A stretch of DNA of 64,000 nucleotides from Allodiplogaster sudhausi (Eukaryota > Nematoda > Chromadorea > Rhabditida > Diplogasteridae): NCBI GenBank assembly GCA_945643635.1, contig CALZFC010000104.1, positions 513,501-577,500 of the forward strand. The letters are read 5' to 3'. Below, in pieces: positions 46,266 to 59,076 of the stretch. The notes beneath the pieces were generated by a model. The model ran no database searches. It saw only the letters and a program-made list of their open reading frames with translations, and was not told the origin of the DNA. Both the position numbers and the translations under genes were made by a program. Within the stretch, counting starts at the first letter, position 1; every line of letters starts with the position of its first letter.

Positions 46266-49200
46266 ACCTCCCTGCTCGTGCTGGCCGTCGTCGTCGCCCT
46301 CGCTCCCACGTCGAATGCCGTGGAACGCGCGAATCGAGACGCTGCGAGACTCTTCGAAGATCTGATCTCCGACTACAACAAGGTCAGCTGGGCCTTTTTT
46401 CTATCGATAATTATTTTTTCTATCGATACTTATGCATATCATTATTTTTTTATTTTTTATATCTTTTTATGTAAGATATGCTTAAGGTATATAATTTCAG
46501 CAATCTCAATGTAATTTTTCAAAAGAAAACAAGTTATTGTCCTCGCATCATCTTCGAGATATTAATTTGAAATCTATTTTTATTCATTTATTTATCTAAG
46601 CTGGTCCGGCCGGTCGACAATAACACAGACACACTCGTCGTGCGGTTCAAGTTGAAGCTATCGCAGCTTCTTGATGTCGTCAGTCACCCTTGCCTGAGAA
46701 TTCATTTATTTTTATTAATTATAATTTATTTAATTTATTGATTATGATCTACGATGACCATGATTCAGGCTAATGACACTCAAAACTTTTCCATTTTTCT
46801 TCCTTGCTCATCTTGGCCTGGGTATATTGATTGCAAAATGAAGGGGAGGGAGAGAGAAGATAGAGAGAGAGAGAGCGAGAGAGAGAGAGAGAGCGAGAGA
46901 GAGAGAGAGTGAGAGGACAACCTCAAGGAGCTCTGCTATGTAGAAGTAGCCGGGCGGAGGCTCAAGAAGCCAGGGGAGCGGAAACGGGGAAAGAAAAGAT
47001 AAAGGACGCCTCAGGCGACGCAAAGTTTTGCTAAGAGCAACTCGAGTGGTCGAAAGAGAGAGAGAGCGAAGAGACAGAGTTAGAGAGAGAAGGAACGAGA
47101 GCCAGGGAAAGGAATAGAGAAAATGGACAGTGCAATATATGAAGAGAGACAGAGAAGAAAGGGTAACGGAGAATGGCACGAAATAGAGTAAAGTGAAATA
47201 TGGCCTCATCCCCCGTCGAATATTTATCGCTATGAAGAGAAAGAGTGTGGAGAAGAGAAAGAAAGACCGAGAAACTTGCCCACCTGTGTGTGTGTGTGTA
47301 TGTTTTGTGATTCTGGCCAGATTGCAAAAAGTTCGGCGATTTGTTGGCCGGTATGTTCGGTTGTGATTGAAGAGTTGCATGAGTTATTTTCCAGTTTGAT
47401 TCTTTCACGTTAGATTAACAGTCTATATTTCATATCTCTCTTTCTCTCTCTCTCTCTCCCTCGCATTCTCTCTCTCTTCTTCGAAATGTGAGAAGGCGAG
47501 AGGCCGAGCTGTGAGATCTTGTTCTTACGCTTTTTCCTTCTTTCACAGGAACGGATTCCGCCGACAAAAGAATGTTGAAAAGTTACAGCAATCAATCCAT
47601 CGGCGAGTAGTTGAGGAAGGAGAAGGAGAGGTGGAGAGAGAACGATATCGAGAGAGAGAGAGAGAGGGGGCCTAAGAAGGGCAGAGAGAAAGGAAGAGAG
47701 AGAGAGAGAGAGGGAGAGAAAGAGAGAAACTCTCTGCCCGGATGACTGACAGTGATGGCCGATCGGGCGGACACGCTGACAGAAGGCAGTGGAGATGTTG
47801 GGAGAGTCGAAGAGGTTGAAACGGCAATTAAGAGTCCACCGCTTTACGGATTCAAATCATACAAGATGCCAAATTGACCAGATTTCCTAGGCAAAATTTA
47901 AATTACATAATATTAATTACCAAGATTTAGAGAAGAATAAACAAGGATATCAACCGATAAATTAATGAGTTTTTTTTTCTTCTTCAGCACGAGAAGAATC
48001 AGATTATGACGACAAACGTCTGGCTCCAGCATGTTAGCACTTTTATTTTGCACCCTATTTGTTATTCTTTTTTGTAACAATTTTCTAAAATGTTACTTTC
48101 TATATTATTTTGATTAGGTTTAGAAATGAGTACTTTTCTTGCCTCGTTGCCAACTTGTCCGCTCATTCCAGAGCTGGACCGACTACAAGCTCCGCTGGAA
48201 CCCCGCTGAGTACGGCGGCGTGGAAGTGCTCTACGTCCCGTCTGACACCATCTGGCTGCCTGACATTGTCCTCTACAACAAGTTAGACTCTGAATCCCAT
48301 ATCTTTAAAACTCATCTTTGAATTCGCGCTCTTTTCCCTGATTCGTGAGCAATTTGTGTGGCCGACAATCTTCTCTTTTTTCAAACTCATATACATTACA
48401 TTTGAGTACCATTATTTGTTGTTATAAATCACATCATGCTAAGGTAAACAATCAAATGTTCATACTTGTTCACAATAAAACAAATATTTGTTTCACATTA
48501 CTTTCGATTTAATTTACTAGAAATTAAGAAAAGGAAATTTTGATTGAAAATTCAGCGCCGACGGCAACTACCAAGTCACGATAATGACCAAGGCGAAACT
48601 GTCGTACAATGGAACGATCGAATGGGCGCCGCCGGCCATTTATAGGAGGTTAATTAATTAATTAATTAATTTGTTATTGATGAATACATCCGAGGAAGCA
48701 ATATAATGATACTTTATTTTTGTTGAGTTTTATAAGTCGACATAAACGCTTGTAGCCTTGCCCTTTTCTATCATTAATTTCTTTCTCTGTTTTTCTAAAT
48801 AAATAAAAGCGCCTTTACAGCATGTGCACGATCGACGTCGAATTCTTTCCCTTCGACGGCCAAACATGCGAGATGAAATTTGGTTATTATTTGTTATTGC
48901 TGATTTATTTACTCACATTTTGTGAAACAAGATTTTTTATTTTTTATTGGCCATTTGATTTCGCTCTCTCGTTCTCTCGCTCTCTCGCTCTCTCTCTCTA
49001 CCACTCTCTCCCTCCCTCTCTCTCACTGTCTCTCTCTCTCTCTATCTCTCTCTCTCTTCATTATCTCTCCCCTTACATCAATGTATTCACCAACAAGTGC
49101 GAGTTTGCACACTCATTTCCTGGATTCTCAGGTTCATGGACTTACGGTGGCCTCGAGGTCGACCTCAAACACAAGGACGAACATCTTCAGGTCGCTGTTT

Positions 49201-52200
49201 TCACTATTTTTTTTTCTTCTTCGATATCCTGCTTAGATAACTTTCTGCAGCTTAGTCACGCCAGTTCCGTCACTGGAAAGAAAAAAATTTTGACGTTGAT
49301 ACCTATGTATGTACATATTTCTTAAATAAGTAGGTATATTATTGTGTCTTATTCAGGTGGAAGAGAAGGAGAAAGTAATCGGCACAGGCCAGGAGGAAAC
49401 GGTATGGATCGTCGAAGAAGGTTAGGCTTTTTTTTACGCCTTCAACTATATATTCTTCTGCCTAGACGACGTATTCAGCCAATATATATGTACATAATTC
49501 ATGGAACATTTTTTTTACTGAATACGAAGCAAGATAAAAAAAAATGGCGGGAAATTCAAATGAATGCCATTTGAACTTCGCGGTCTCTGAATACAATTCT
49601 GATCGCAAAGGAATCGACCTCTCCGATTACTATCCAAGCGTGGAATGGGACATTCTCCGAGTACCTGGCAAGAGACACGAGAAACGGTTTGCCTATTCAT
49701 AGACTTCTGTTTAAATAAAAATAAATAAGCTCAAAATATTTATAATTATTTTTCAACGCTTTACATTCCATGAAGAGTGTTATTCGTTTAGTAATATTTG
49801 TTTGCTTCTCTCCGGACTTACTTTTTCCAATGAGTCATTTGCCATTCGTTGCCCTTTTGGCGGTGATGTGTTCTCGGTTTATTCTGCTTCTGTCCCGCAA
49901 CCTGCCATTTCCTTGAAATTCTTTATTTCCGTCTCTCACTCTTTCTCTTTATCTGTTTCAACTATCTCTATTTCTGTCTCTCTCTGTCTCTCTCTTTCTC
50001 TCTTTCTCATTATCTCTCTCTCTCTCTTTCTCTATCTCCCTCTTTCTCTCCTTCTCTTCCTCTGCACATCTGCATCCATCTGCCCATCTATCATTCTCTG
50101 CATTCCCCTTCCGACTTCTCTGCCCTCTTCCTTTCCGGTCAAGTCGATGCGGACGTGCGTGTCTCAAGTAGCTGGCGAATTTGGGCAGAGGAAAAGAACA
50201 TGCCGTCACTCATTCGGCTTCTTTTTTTCTCTCTCTGTCTCTCTTTCTCTTTCCCTCTCTTTCTCTCTCTCTCACTGTCGCTCTTTCTCTCTCTCATCCC
50301 CTTCTCTCTCTCTTCCTCTATTTCTATCTCTCTCTCTCATCCCCTTCTCTCTCATCCAACCCTCTCTCTCACTGTCTCTTCCCTCTTTGCATGATCTCAC
50401 TGTTGTCACACTCTTCGTCACTCCATCTCTTCTCTCAATTCTTTTCCTCTCTCGAACATTCTTGCGATAGAATCGCTGCCTCACTCCTTCCTGTTTCCTC
50501 TTCTATCCATGTTTGAAACGACTTCCTAAAGCAAGTAAAAACATCTTCCTTCTCTGTTGACATGCCCACGCCATGAAGCAAGACACATTTAATTGTAAGA
50601 AGGGACGTTAAAGTATCGAAAAAATTATAAATCGAAAATAGTTTGAGAATAAATAATCTGTAAAATCTATCGCTGTTTATATACATAATTCAATATTGGT
50701 TTTTATTATGAAATTTAATTTTTTTTTTTATAAAATTCTTTCTGCTGAAGATATCCTTGCTGCGAGAGTCCCTTCATCGACATCACCTATGAGATTCATC
50801 TGCGAAGAAAGACTCTCTTCTACACGGTCAATCTGATCTTTCCATCCGTCGGAATCAGGTTTGTCATCTTGCATATTCATCCAAATTTACAATTGGGAAG
50901 TATGAGAGGGCATAAATCTTCTTATATTCATTAGTAAATGCATATTGATGATATTAAGCGCATCTGCCTAGCCTGAGTCATGTAATGCACGTGTTGGAGT
51001 TTCGTAAACATTATACTAACGAGCCATTTTCAATTCTTATATCAAAAGGAAAGAGGTAAATTTTTAAAGAAATAAATAATTGTATTTAACTCTTATTCCA
51101 TTCAGTTTCCTGACTGCGCTCGTGTTCTATCTGCCTTCGGATGGTGGAGAGAAGATCTCGCTTTGCATCTCCATTCTCATCTCTCTTACCGTCTTCTTCT
51201 TGCTCTTAGGCAAGTTGCCAATTTTGCTGTCATAATTTTTAATTACTACTATTTACAGTACCATGATTTCGTACGAACCATATTTCAAGGCAAAAAATAA
51301 AGCTATTATTTTAATTACTCTTTTCCCCATCACCAGATTTCTTTGTCTTTTCAGTTGAGATTGTCCCGTCTACTTCGCTTGTGATTCCGTTGATTGGCAA
51401 ATATCTCCTCTTCACCATGGTGCTCGTGACGCTTAGCGTAGTCGTCACTGTCGTAACATTGGTGAGATTTTGCAATCACCTTGAAATTATTTCTTCTTTC
51501 TCTTGGGTTTTACAACTAATATTTCGAAAACTAGAGAAAAAATTCTGTTATTTCTTTGAATATGCTTTAAAATGCCAAAAAAGAAGTCCTATTCGTAAAT
51601 ACTATATTTATTAATAAGAATAATTAATGTAAATAAATGTACTAAAATTAAATGCTGATTAAAATCGCCTTAGAATGTACACTACCGGACACCAACAACT
51701 CATACGATGCCACGCTGGGTGAAGCGGCTCTTCATCGACATTCTGCCAAGGTTGGCATAAAATTTCTCGCCTTCCTTAATTTATTGTTCTTATTGTTCAG
51801 TCGTTTTTCCCAAACTCGTTCAAAATTCAATCTAAACGTTCTTTTTATGTGATAAATAAAAATATTTTGAGATTTACATACATTCATACTTTCTTTATAT
51901 ACTCTGATATATCTCGCCGCAAATGTATATACGTTATTATTATTAGAGTCTTTTTAAGGGAGCAGTTCACGGAATAGTTAACATATGGTTTTATGAACTT
52001 GTAACTATTCGCGTCTCTCTAAAACAGACATCTAGAAAGTTTGAACCATTTTTGTCCACTTGCAACAAAGTAAAGAGCGCGCAAAATATGGCTCGGCCAA
52101 AATTTTTTACTGTAGCTGTTAGCCACCCTCTTATTTCACACGCTCTCTAACCAGCAGAAGGGCCAAATATTTGAGGGCGCGCGTTCAAAATGGCTCTAAT

Positions 52201-53173
52201 GTATTACTGTAGAAACATTCAGTGCATGGTTCCTTTAACAATATTACGTTAAGATATCTCTTCATGCAACGGCCAGCGCCACCCGGCGCCCACAAACCAC
52301 AGGAACAGCAGAAAGCTAACGGAGCAAGTGTGAGTCGGCTTAGGAAGATGAGATAGAGAAAGAGAGAATTAGAGAGAGAGAGAGCAAGAAGGGGAGGGAG
52401 CAAGAACATTTAGGTCGAGGCAGAAAAGGTGTTTAAAGTGAGACTTTTGGTCATACTGAGAGTATAAGGAATAGGGGGGAGGGGGTGCGTCAGAGATATT
52501 TTGAAGAACTCTTCACCTTTCAGATGTCGCACAAGAAGTCTTCCACCTTTTCCGTCTCTGCCAATCACTACTCGTCCTCGCTCTTTGATCAGGTTTCTCT
52601 TTAGACTTCCAGTTTGTTAATAAGCAAAAAAAAAATTGTCTAAAAAAGGCCCATTTGAATTGCCGCCAATCTTCTCTCCCGCACAGATGAACCTGCTCTC
52701 TCCGCACTACCGCGCGTCGGTGGGTGGCATGAGTGCGGGCCAGCCGTCTTTGTCTTCCCTCCAACGAGATGACCAATCGCCTGTCCGCGCCGCCGTCGAG
52801 TCCGTCGCGTACATCGCAGACCACCTCAAGAACCAGCAGGACGACGATCAAGTTGGACATTATTCATTTCATATATTTATCTTATTTCTTCATCAATATG
52901 CTAAGTTTCGTTAATAGTTTCTTTCTTCATATTTATTCATCTCGTCCAATTTTCCTCTTAAAGTTTGAAATTATATACGGTCGTCGGAGTGAGCGTGAAG
53001 GTGGCAGATTAGGGCAACTCCTCTTTTGCCAGGTAATCGAGGACTGGAAGTACGTCTCTGTCGTGATGGATCGCATCTTTCTGATCCTCTTCACCACGGC
53101 TTGCGCCGTCGGCACAGGCCTCATCATTCTACGCGCGCCCTCCATCTATGACACGACCAAGCCTCTTGCATGA
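46266..53173 (+). CDS. nicotinic acetylcholine receptor alpha subunit
   Basis: Cys-loop ligand-gated cation channel of nerve/muscle membrane. Exons: 46266-46382 (signal peptide, then [20 protein letters not shown]), 46601-46678, 47988-48032 (NVWLQH), 48172-48281 ([10 protein letters not shown]...), 48556-48648, 48821-48882 (Cys-loop: two Cys 13 residues apart in [15 protein letters not shown]), 49132-49190, 49357-49420, 49611-49686 ([19 protein letters not shown]), 50751-50858 (YPCCESPF), 51106-51209 (TM1-TM2), 51355-51461 (TM3), 51674-51750, 52524-52592, 52687-52851, 53033-53173 (TM4). The adjacent Cys pair in YPCC marks an alpha subunit. The TM region resembles the levamisole-type group. 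The first coding exon with ATG is not identified, and the link 51750 to 52524 is out of phase by eye; an upstream acceptor near 52490 restores it. Intron after 51209 has a GC donor. Confidence 0.92.
46840..47760. repeat. GA tracts in receptor intron 2
   Basis: GA-rich at 46845-46915, 47055-47110 and 47625-47730 with CT at 47435-47480 and a (TG)n run at 47285-47300. Part of the 1.3-kb intron between 46678 and 47988. Confidence 0.5.
49690..50700. repeat. CT-rich intron of the nicotinic receptor
   Basis: CT-rich at 49935-50060 and 50225-50400 between the [11 protein letters not shown] exon and the YPCC exon. A further CT tract at 48960-49065 lies two introns earlier. No extra exon seen. Confidence 0.5.
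51958..52234. mobile_element. 277-bp TTAA element, diverged
   Basis: TTAA at 51954-51957 and 52235-52238. Ends GGGAGCAGTTCACGG and ATGCAT..TTCCT are poor inverted repeats, but length equals the element at 568-844 and interior words are shared (CACGCTCTCT, GGGCGCGCG). It sits in a nicotinic-receptor intron. Confidence 0.5.
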
Positions 53174-54627
53174 AGAAGAAAGAAAACATTCCCGCCAATT
53201 TCAGAACAAATTTGTTCATGACAACACGCATCTTTGGACTGTGGAGCGAAACTAAGAAATCCACAATTGGTCTTGCCCCGGCCTAGCAAACATGCCTTGC
53301 CTTACGGGTTCATTCTCTCTTCCAAATCATTGGTTGCAAATCGTATTTTCAACAAAAAAAGAGATGGTTTTGTTAAAATGACTCATCTTCAGTATGCTAT
53401 ACTTTTACTATTATCCTCTTTTAGAAATATAAAAATTAATTGAACTGAATTATCACTTGTCTTTCCGAAGCTCTGCTCTTTCAAAATTGCTCTTGCCATG
53501 CTACAGAATATTTTGTTAGACCATCCACTTTTTTCAACTCAAAACTCGTGTATTGTGATATTTGGGTCTATTTGTTATTATTTTGAAGTCTTCCGGATCA
53601 ATTTGTCTTACCACACCACATACATTCTTTGCGAACTATTTGTCGACATCTCATGCCTTCGAAAAGCAAGTAATGCATAGAAAATTCCGATGGTTTCTGA
53701 TTGTCAGCAATTCTTTTGTACCGCACAATCGTAAAATCCCGTGCACAATCTGTTGAAGAAGAAACCGTTAGAATCTTTTGTTGGGCTGGCTCATGTGTAT
53801 ATGATTCATCTTTAAAAAGACCGGTTTTCTACATTGGCTGATAGCTTCATTACACATCGATATGGGAGAGACGAGACGAACTACAAATTCCCTCTTTCTT
53901 CCCTTGGGTGACCCATGTCATTCTGTCACCTATCGTTCATTATTTGTTGCCATTGTTCCGGGTCAATTTTGACATTTGCTGCTCGCAATATTGGGCATTT
54001 GAAATTACGAACAAGTCCATCTGAACGTTTGCTAATTTGTCTTAAATTGGGACAGGTTACGACAGCTTCCTTATCAATGTGATTTTTATCATTTATAAGG
54101 CAATCAGGAAACAAATGAATTTGTTTAAGGAAGCTGCTGTCATCTGTCTGGCAAACGTAAAAATTTAATATATTTTCCACATTCGAAGCGAAGAGCTTTA
54201 TTTTTCCGAGTTAATGTAGGCTTAAATAGACATACCAATGTATTTTGTGCAGTGCTTCTTCTGTATCAATTTGCTCCATTCATCGTCGTGATCTTGACTG
54301 TTCCTCTTATTTGCTATGATCATAAAACACTAAATCATAATACATAATCTTTTGCTGATTTTACAAGAAACGTGGCATTAAAAACGCTATGGAAAAGGAT
54401 GTCATAATTGACCGAGGATGAAATAAGCATGAAGGTTCCTCATTCATAGCCATTACGGGAAAAATGGATGTTGATCAGCAGAGTTGTACACAGGCAGCAA
54501 TGGATGGTGCGATGACTGAAAAGGCGTGTTCTTTCTCGCTCGCCACATTAATATTATGGTTCTCATCAAAAAGGATGGCTTCAGTGAATGGATGCGGCTT
54601 GGTAGGTGCAATACAAAGTATTGTTTG
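53174..54627. other. nicotinic receptor 3' side and unassigned DNA
   Basis: 3'-untranslated sequence followed by unique DNA. Minus-strand open frames at 54180-53926 (84 codons) and 54729-54475 (84 codons; KIVELRKLPQELPKVRGI...) have ordinary amino-acid composition but no recognised family, splice structure or start context. The second crosses the left edge of the tandem duplication. Confidence 0.3.
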
Positions 54628-54890
54628 CTCATTGTTAGACTGCTTTATTCCTCTTACCTTAGGCAATTCCTGAGGCAACTTTCGAAGCTCCACAATTTTT
54701 GTCATACAGTGCGATAGCCGCCAAACCATAGAGAATCAATCACAACTTTTATCAGCTCCTTGGTCGGCATCGAGAAAAAACCGTTACCCTTTTACTTTAT
54801 GACTCATCGGAAAAACGTTGCCTTTTTGGTTAATGTCTTCTTTTCTTGCTCTTTTTACCAGGAACCGTTTGGAAAACCCTTTCAGTCTGC

Positions 54891-55556
54891 ATGAAGTATT
54901 CCTGGAAATTACTGCGGCAAATCAGCACAATCTACATTGTATACTTCGCGATTTTCGGTCAGATTTGTTTTCAGTAAATTCCTCTAAATTATGAGAATTG
55001 TGCATGTGTACTTGTCATTTTGAATCTAACCGGTAAATTTTCACTATTTTAAATTCTTTCAGTGCATTATTCCGTGATACATCTTCTTTATCTAAGAACT
55101 ATTTTTAGTATGCAAAATACGTAATAATTTGCCCAACCACAATGTTAAGCTCTATTATTGACCGCGTATTTCACAAGAAGCTCATATATTAGCGATCACT
55201 ACAAAGCCGTCGAAGAAGCGCGAGAGGCTTGTTTTATTTTCCTTTAATTTTTTGAGCCTACATTTTTTTACTGTATATATTTTAATAACCAACGCTTTTA
55301 ATTCTAATTTTCTGATTTTCGTTAAGCAAATAATCTGAATATAGGTGATAGAATACTTATATTTTAGTGGCTCCTAGACTCCATTCAAATCAGACTGCAA
55401 TTTCGAAAGGACCAGTTTGCTGTGAACTTTCTAAGAATCCCGAATGCTTGCAGTCCAACGCAGATCCTCAAACTTACAGTTTGCATTAGCTCGTCCGCGG
55501 AGGCTAAAGAGGTATGCATGAAGGTCTTGGCGTGTCAATCCTGCTCATTCAATCCG

Positions 55557-55590
<34 letters not shown>

Positions 55591-57236
55591 CTCTCCCATT
55601 CTCAATATCTATTTTTCTTTCTCTCTATCTAATTTATTTTTTTATAAGCAAAGAAAAGATCAACTTGAAGGTTCGAATGGCAATCCGCGAGTCATGGGCA
55701 TCTCCTGCCGAGTCGAAAGCGATTCAGGCATCTATTAAATATTCTTATTTTTTTTTGCTCTTGAACAATCATTTCAAATTTTTGAATTTAATTAAAATAA
55801 TTGTTTATAAATTAAAAATCAAAGATAATAATAATTACTAAAACCTCCAGGCTGGCGCCGCCCGCGTGTTCTTCATCGTGGGACAGACAGAGCGCGTTAC
55901 CCAGGAAGAGCTCGAGAAGGAAGCCAATCAATACAACGATCTCGTTATCATTGACAGCCGAGAGAGCTACGTCAATCTGTTAAACAAGGCATCTTGGCTC
56001 TTCCTTACCATTAGTTACATTTTAAACAGGAAAACTCCCTTATTATGGTGGATAAAAAATAGAAATAGAAAACAAAGTCATGTCATTCTTCAATTTCATA
56101 AAAGAATATTCCCCGACGATTACTTCTCATTTCTTGAAGGCAGTGACTGCGCTGCACATCGGTTCGAAGGTGTGCAAGGGGAAGTTTGTGCTGAAAGCCG
56201 ATCAGGTAGGCTCATGGACTTCTATCTCTTCTCTCTTTCTCTACCTTTCCTATACTCTCTCATTTCTCTAACCTCTCCTTTTCTGTTCTGTTCATCACTA
56301 TGTACATAACTTTCATTCTCTCATGGACTCTCTTGGTTAGATAGGATACCGTAATCAGAATACGACACTCAGGATACGGTAATCCACATCGACCGACTTC
56401 TTTCCTTCGTCGGTGGCCAGTTCCCACCCTCCGCTCTCTGCATTCACTGCCACACCTACCACTCATCTCCCGTTGTTCGCGAAAGCAATAACAAGTGGTC
56501 TGTATCAATACACGCCAAAATGAATTTTTAAACGGCTTTTCATTTGTAAAATCAATGTAACCAACTTAACCTGGATATATTGTACCGTCTACGAGCCGAG
56601 AGAAACAGCTCAAGCGACTCGAGCCGCATCCAGCCAGAGAAGTGAGAATACAGTTTTACGGATACCCTTGAGGTTCGTTCCCGTTTCGGCGTACTCTCCG
56701 AATGTCTACCCCGGCTACTGCTACGGCTACGCTTATCTTCTATCGCGCGAGACTGCTCTTCGCCTTCTCGCGCACACAGAACCATTCTCCATTCTTATTG
56801 TAATTCATATTTACTATGTTGAATTTCTATCGTCATTCATGAAAAAGAGAAGTTTTAACTGAAATGAAAAGGTTTTCTTTGGCTATAGCCCGAGGACTCG
56901 CTGCTAACGGGAATTGTGAGAGAGGCGGCCGGAATTGAACTCCGTGGCCACGGGACAATGTTTCGACTTGGTGCTAATTCGCCGTGCGAAATGGCATCAG
57001 AAAGCGCTGCCCGTTTACGGCAACTCATTGTTGATGCAGAGTTCAAGGTGCGCGAATGTCCAATCACATCAAATTAGAGAAGAGAAATCAGTGACGTTCG
57101 GTTCATCTTGTAAATTAGGCCCATTTTAACTACAGATTTTTTTTTCTTACAGACTCCCTCATCTATCCAACAGAGTTGGAAGGCCATGAAAGGCGACTGT
57201 TTGCAGCCGAAATCTACTGTGACAGTAGGACAATAG
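54891..57236 (+). CDS. beta-1,3-galactosyltransferase-like, copy 1
   Basis: Golgi type II glycosyltransferase of the GT31 family type. Exons: 54891-54957 (start MKYSWKLLRQ then membrane anchor ISTIYIVYFAIF), 55378-55511 (FLRIPNACSPTQILKLTV), 55671-55727 (RMAIRESWAS), 55851 to about 55985 (VFFIVGQTERVTQEEL, NDLVIIDSRESYVNL), about 56110-56205 (KGKFVLKADQ), 56373-56497 (DTVIHIDRLL), 56673-56799 (YPGYCYGYAYLLS), 56889-57047 (PEDSLLTGIV), 57153-57236. The R-x-x-I-R-E-S-W, metal-binding D-x-D (here KADQD) and ED motifs match the family. Donor after 55727 is GC. The splice between the fourth and fifth exons is unresolved: phases do not join with an obvious donor. Polyadenylation signal AATAAA at 57355. 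Confidence 0.85.
55557..55582. repeat. (CT)13 in intron 2
   Basis: Pure CT run just after the second exon; identical length in unit 2 (59043-59068). Confidence 0.8.
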
Positions 57237-57843
57237 CTTGGTAATTAATTTACGTTGTTATTTTGTAAGTTTATTTATTATACGAACATAAGACTACGCA
57301 GCTTATTGTAAGTCAGAAGGCTTTATTGAGCATGAATATATTTTTTGCAATCTGAATAAAGAAGTTTGACTTAACTTCTAATAGTCGAATAGAATTCTTA
57401 GTCATTGTTATTTTCCAAAATTAAACAAAATAATCTGAAGTAAGAATCCATTCGAATCTCGCAACGAAGTCGAAGTTCGATCATATAGCATCTTTGTGCA
57501 CACAGAAAAATATTCTGTTGTATAGTACAGAATGAGGTACGAATATATTAGCACAAGTTCGCCGTTGCTAATTTATTCGTGAAAAGGTCGAGGAGAATTA
57601 GCATGTCATAGCAATATTCGTAAAATGTCGCCGCGGGCAGCTTTAACTTTTTGCTGTTTTATTCATATTTTAATATGGTTTTACTGAGTTTTTTCTAAAC
57701 TTTTCTTGATATCCGTCTCTCATACAGTCTGCTACACTCTCTGAGTCATTCTCACACTTCGGATTTTTTTTTCGCGGGTTTTTAATCACTTTTGTACCTA
57801 TTTATACCAATTTTCGAGCCCACCTAATGAAAGAATCTATTTA

Positions 57844-57847
<4 letters not shown>

Positions 57848-57883
<36 letters not shown>

Positions 57884-58085
57884 CATCCTGTGGATCAGGT
57901 TAGCTAATTATCCTACTTTTGCGAACGACATATTTCACTGCTTTTGGTCATTCAGTGACTAAAACAACAGTAAAATAGAAAAAACATTCCAAAAAGGTTC
58001 GCAAAAGTCGATAATTTAGCTAACCTGTGATCCGTTGTCGTCGGTTGTACCTGCAGGTAGACAGAGAGAGAGAGAGAGAGAAAGA
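57848..58085. mobile_element. CT/GA-ended hairpin element, copy 1
   Basis: A CT run on the left and GA run on the right bracket arms GGATCAGGTTAGCTAATTA and, inverted, TAATTTAGCTAACCTGTGATCC, with GCAAAAGT also inverted. The centre is nearly self-complementary as well (TTTTGGTCA...TGACTAAAA). Same element at 61334-61575 and 61750-61985. No coding capacity. Confidence 0.65.
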
Positions 58086-58376
58086 CATTTTGCTCCTGAC
58101 CGGACCCGAGCCACTCATTGTTAGACTGCTTTATTCCTCTTACCTTAGGCAATTCCTGAGGCAACTTTCGAAGCTCCACAATTTTTGTCATACAGTGCGA
58201 TAGCCGCCAAACCATAGAGAATCAATCACAACTTTTATCAGCTCCTTGGTCGGCATCGAGAAAAAACCGTTACCCTTTTACTTTATGACTCATCGGAAAA
58301 ACGTTGCCTTTTTGGTTAATGTCTTCTTTTCTTGCTCTTTTTACCAGGAACCGTTTGGAAAACCCTTTCAGTCTGC

Positions 58377-59042
58377 ATGAAGTATTCCTGGAAATTACTG
58401 CGGCAAATCAGCACAATCTACATTGTATACTTCGCGATTTTCGGTCAGATTTGTTTTCAGTAAATTCCTCTAAATTATGAGAATTGTGCATGTGTACTTG
58501 TCATTTTGAATCTAACCGGTAAATTTTCACTATTTTAAATTCTTTCAGTGCATTATTCCGTGATACATCTTCTTTATCTTAGAACTATTTTTAGTATGCA
58601 AAATACGTAATAATTTGCCCAACCACAATGTTAAGCTCTATTATTGACCGCGTATTTCACAAGAAGCTCATATATTAGCGATCACTACAAAGCCGTCGAA
58701 GAAGCGCGAGAGGCTTGTTTTATTTTCCTTTAATTTTTTGAGCCTACATTTTTTTACTGTATATATTTTAATAACCAACGCTTTTAATTCTAATTTTCTG
58801 ATTTTCGTTAAGCAAATAATCTGAATATAGGTGATAGAATACTTATATTTTAGTGGCTCCTAGACTCCATTCAAATCAGACTGCAATTTCGAAAGGACCA
58901 GTTTGCTGTGAACTTTCTAAGAATCCCGAATGCTTGCAGTCCAACGCAGATCCTCAAACTTACAGTTTGCATTAGCTCGTCCGCGGAGGCTAAAGAGGTA
59001 TGCATGAAGGTCTTGGCGTGTCAATCCTGCTCATTCAATCCG

Positions 59043-59076
<34 letters not shown>

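Larger units (their letters stand above)
54628..58113. repeat. 3.49-kb tandem duplication, unit 1
   Basis: Matches unit 2 (58114-61604) at a constant offset of 3486 until the (CT)n near 57850, where unit 2 is 4 bp longer. I found one base difference outside that tract (A at 55094, T at 58580). The unit runs from CTCATTGTTAGACTG to GGACCCGAGCCAC. Confidence 0.95.

Noticed and set aside
54475..54729. Minus-strand 84-codon frame as a gene
   Set aside because: No acceptor or donor, no family, and its start half is also present in unit 2, where the frame is different after the breakpoint.
56925..56965. tRNA T-arm-like hairpin around GGAATTGAACTCC
   Set aside because: It lies inside a well-supported galactosyltransferase exon and has no other tRNA arms.
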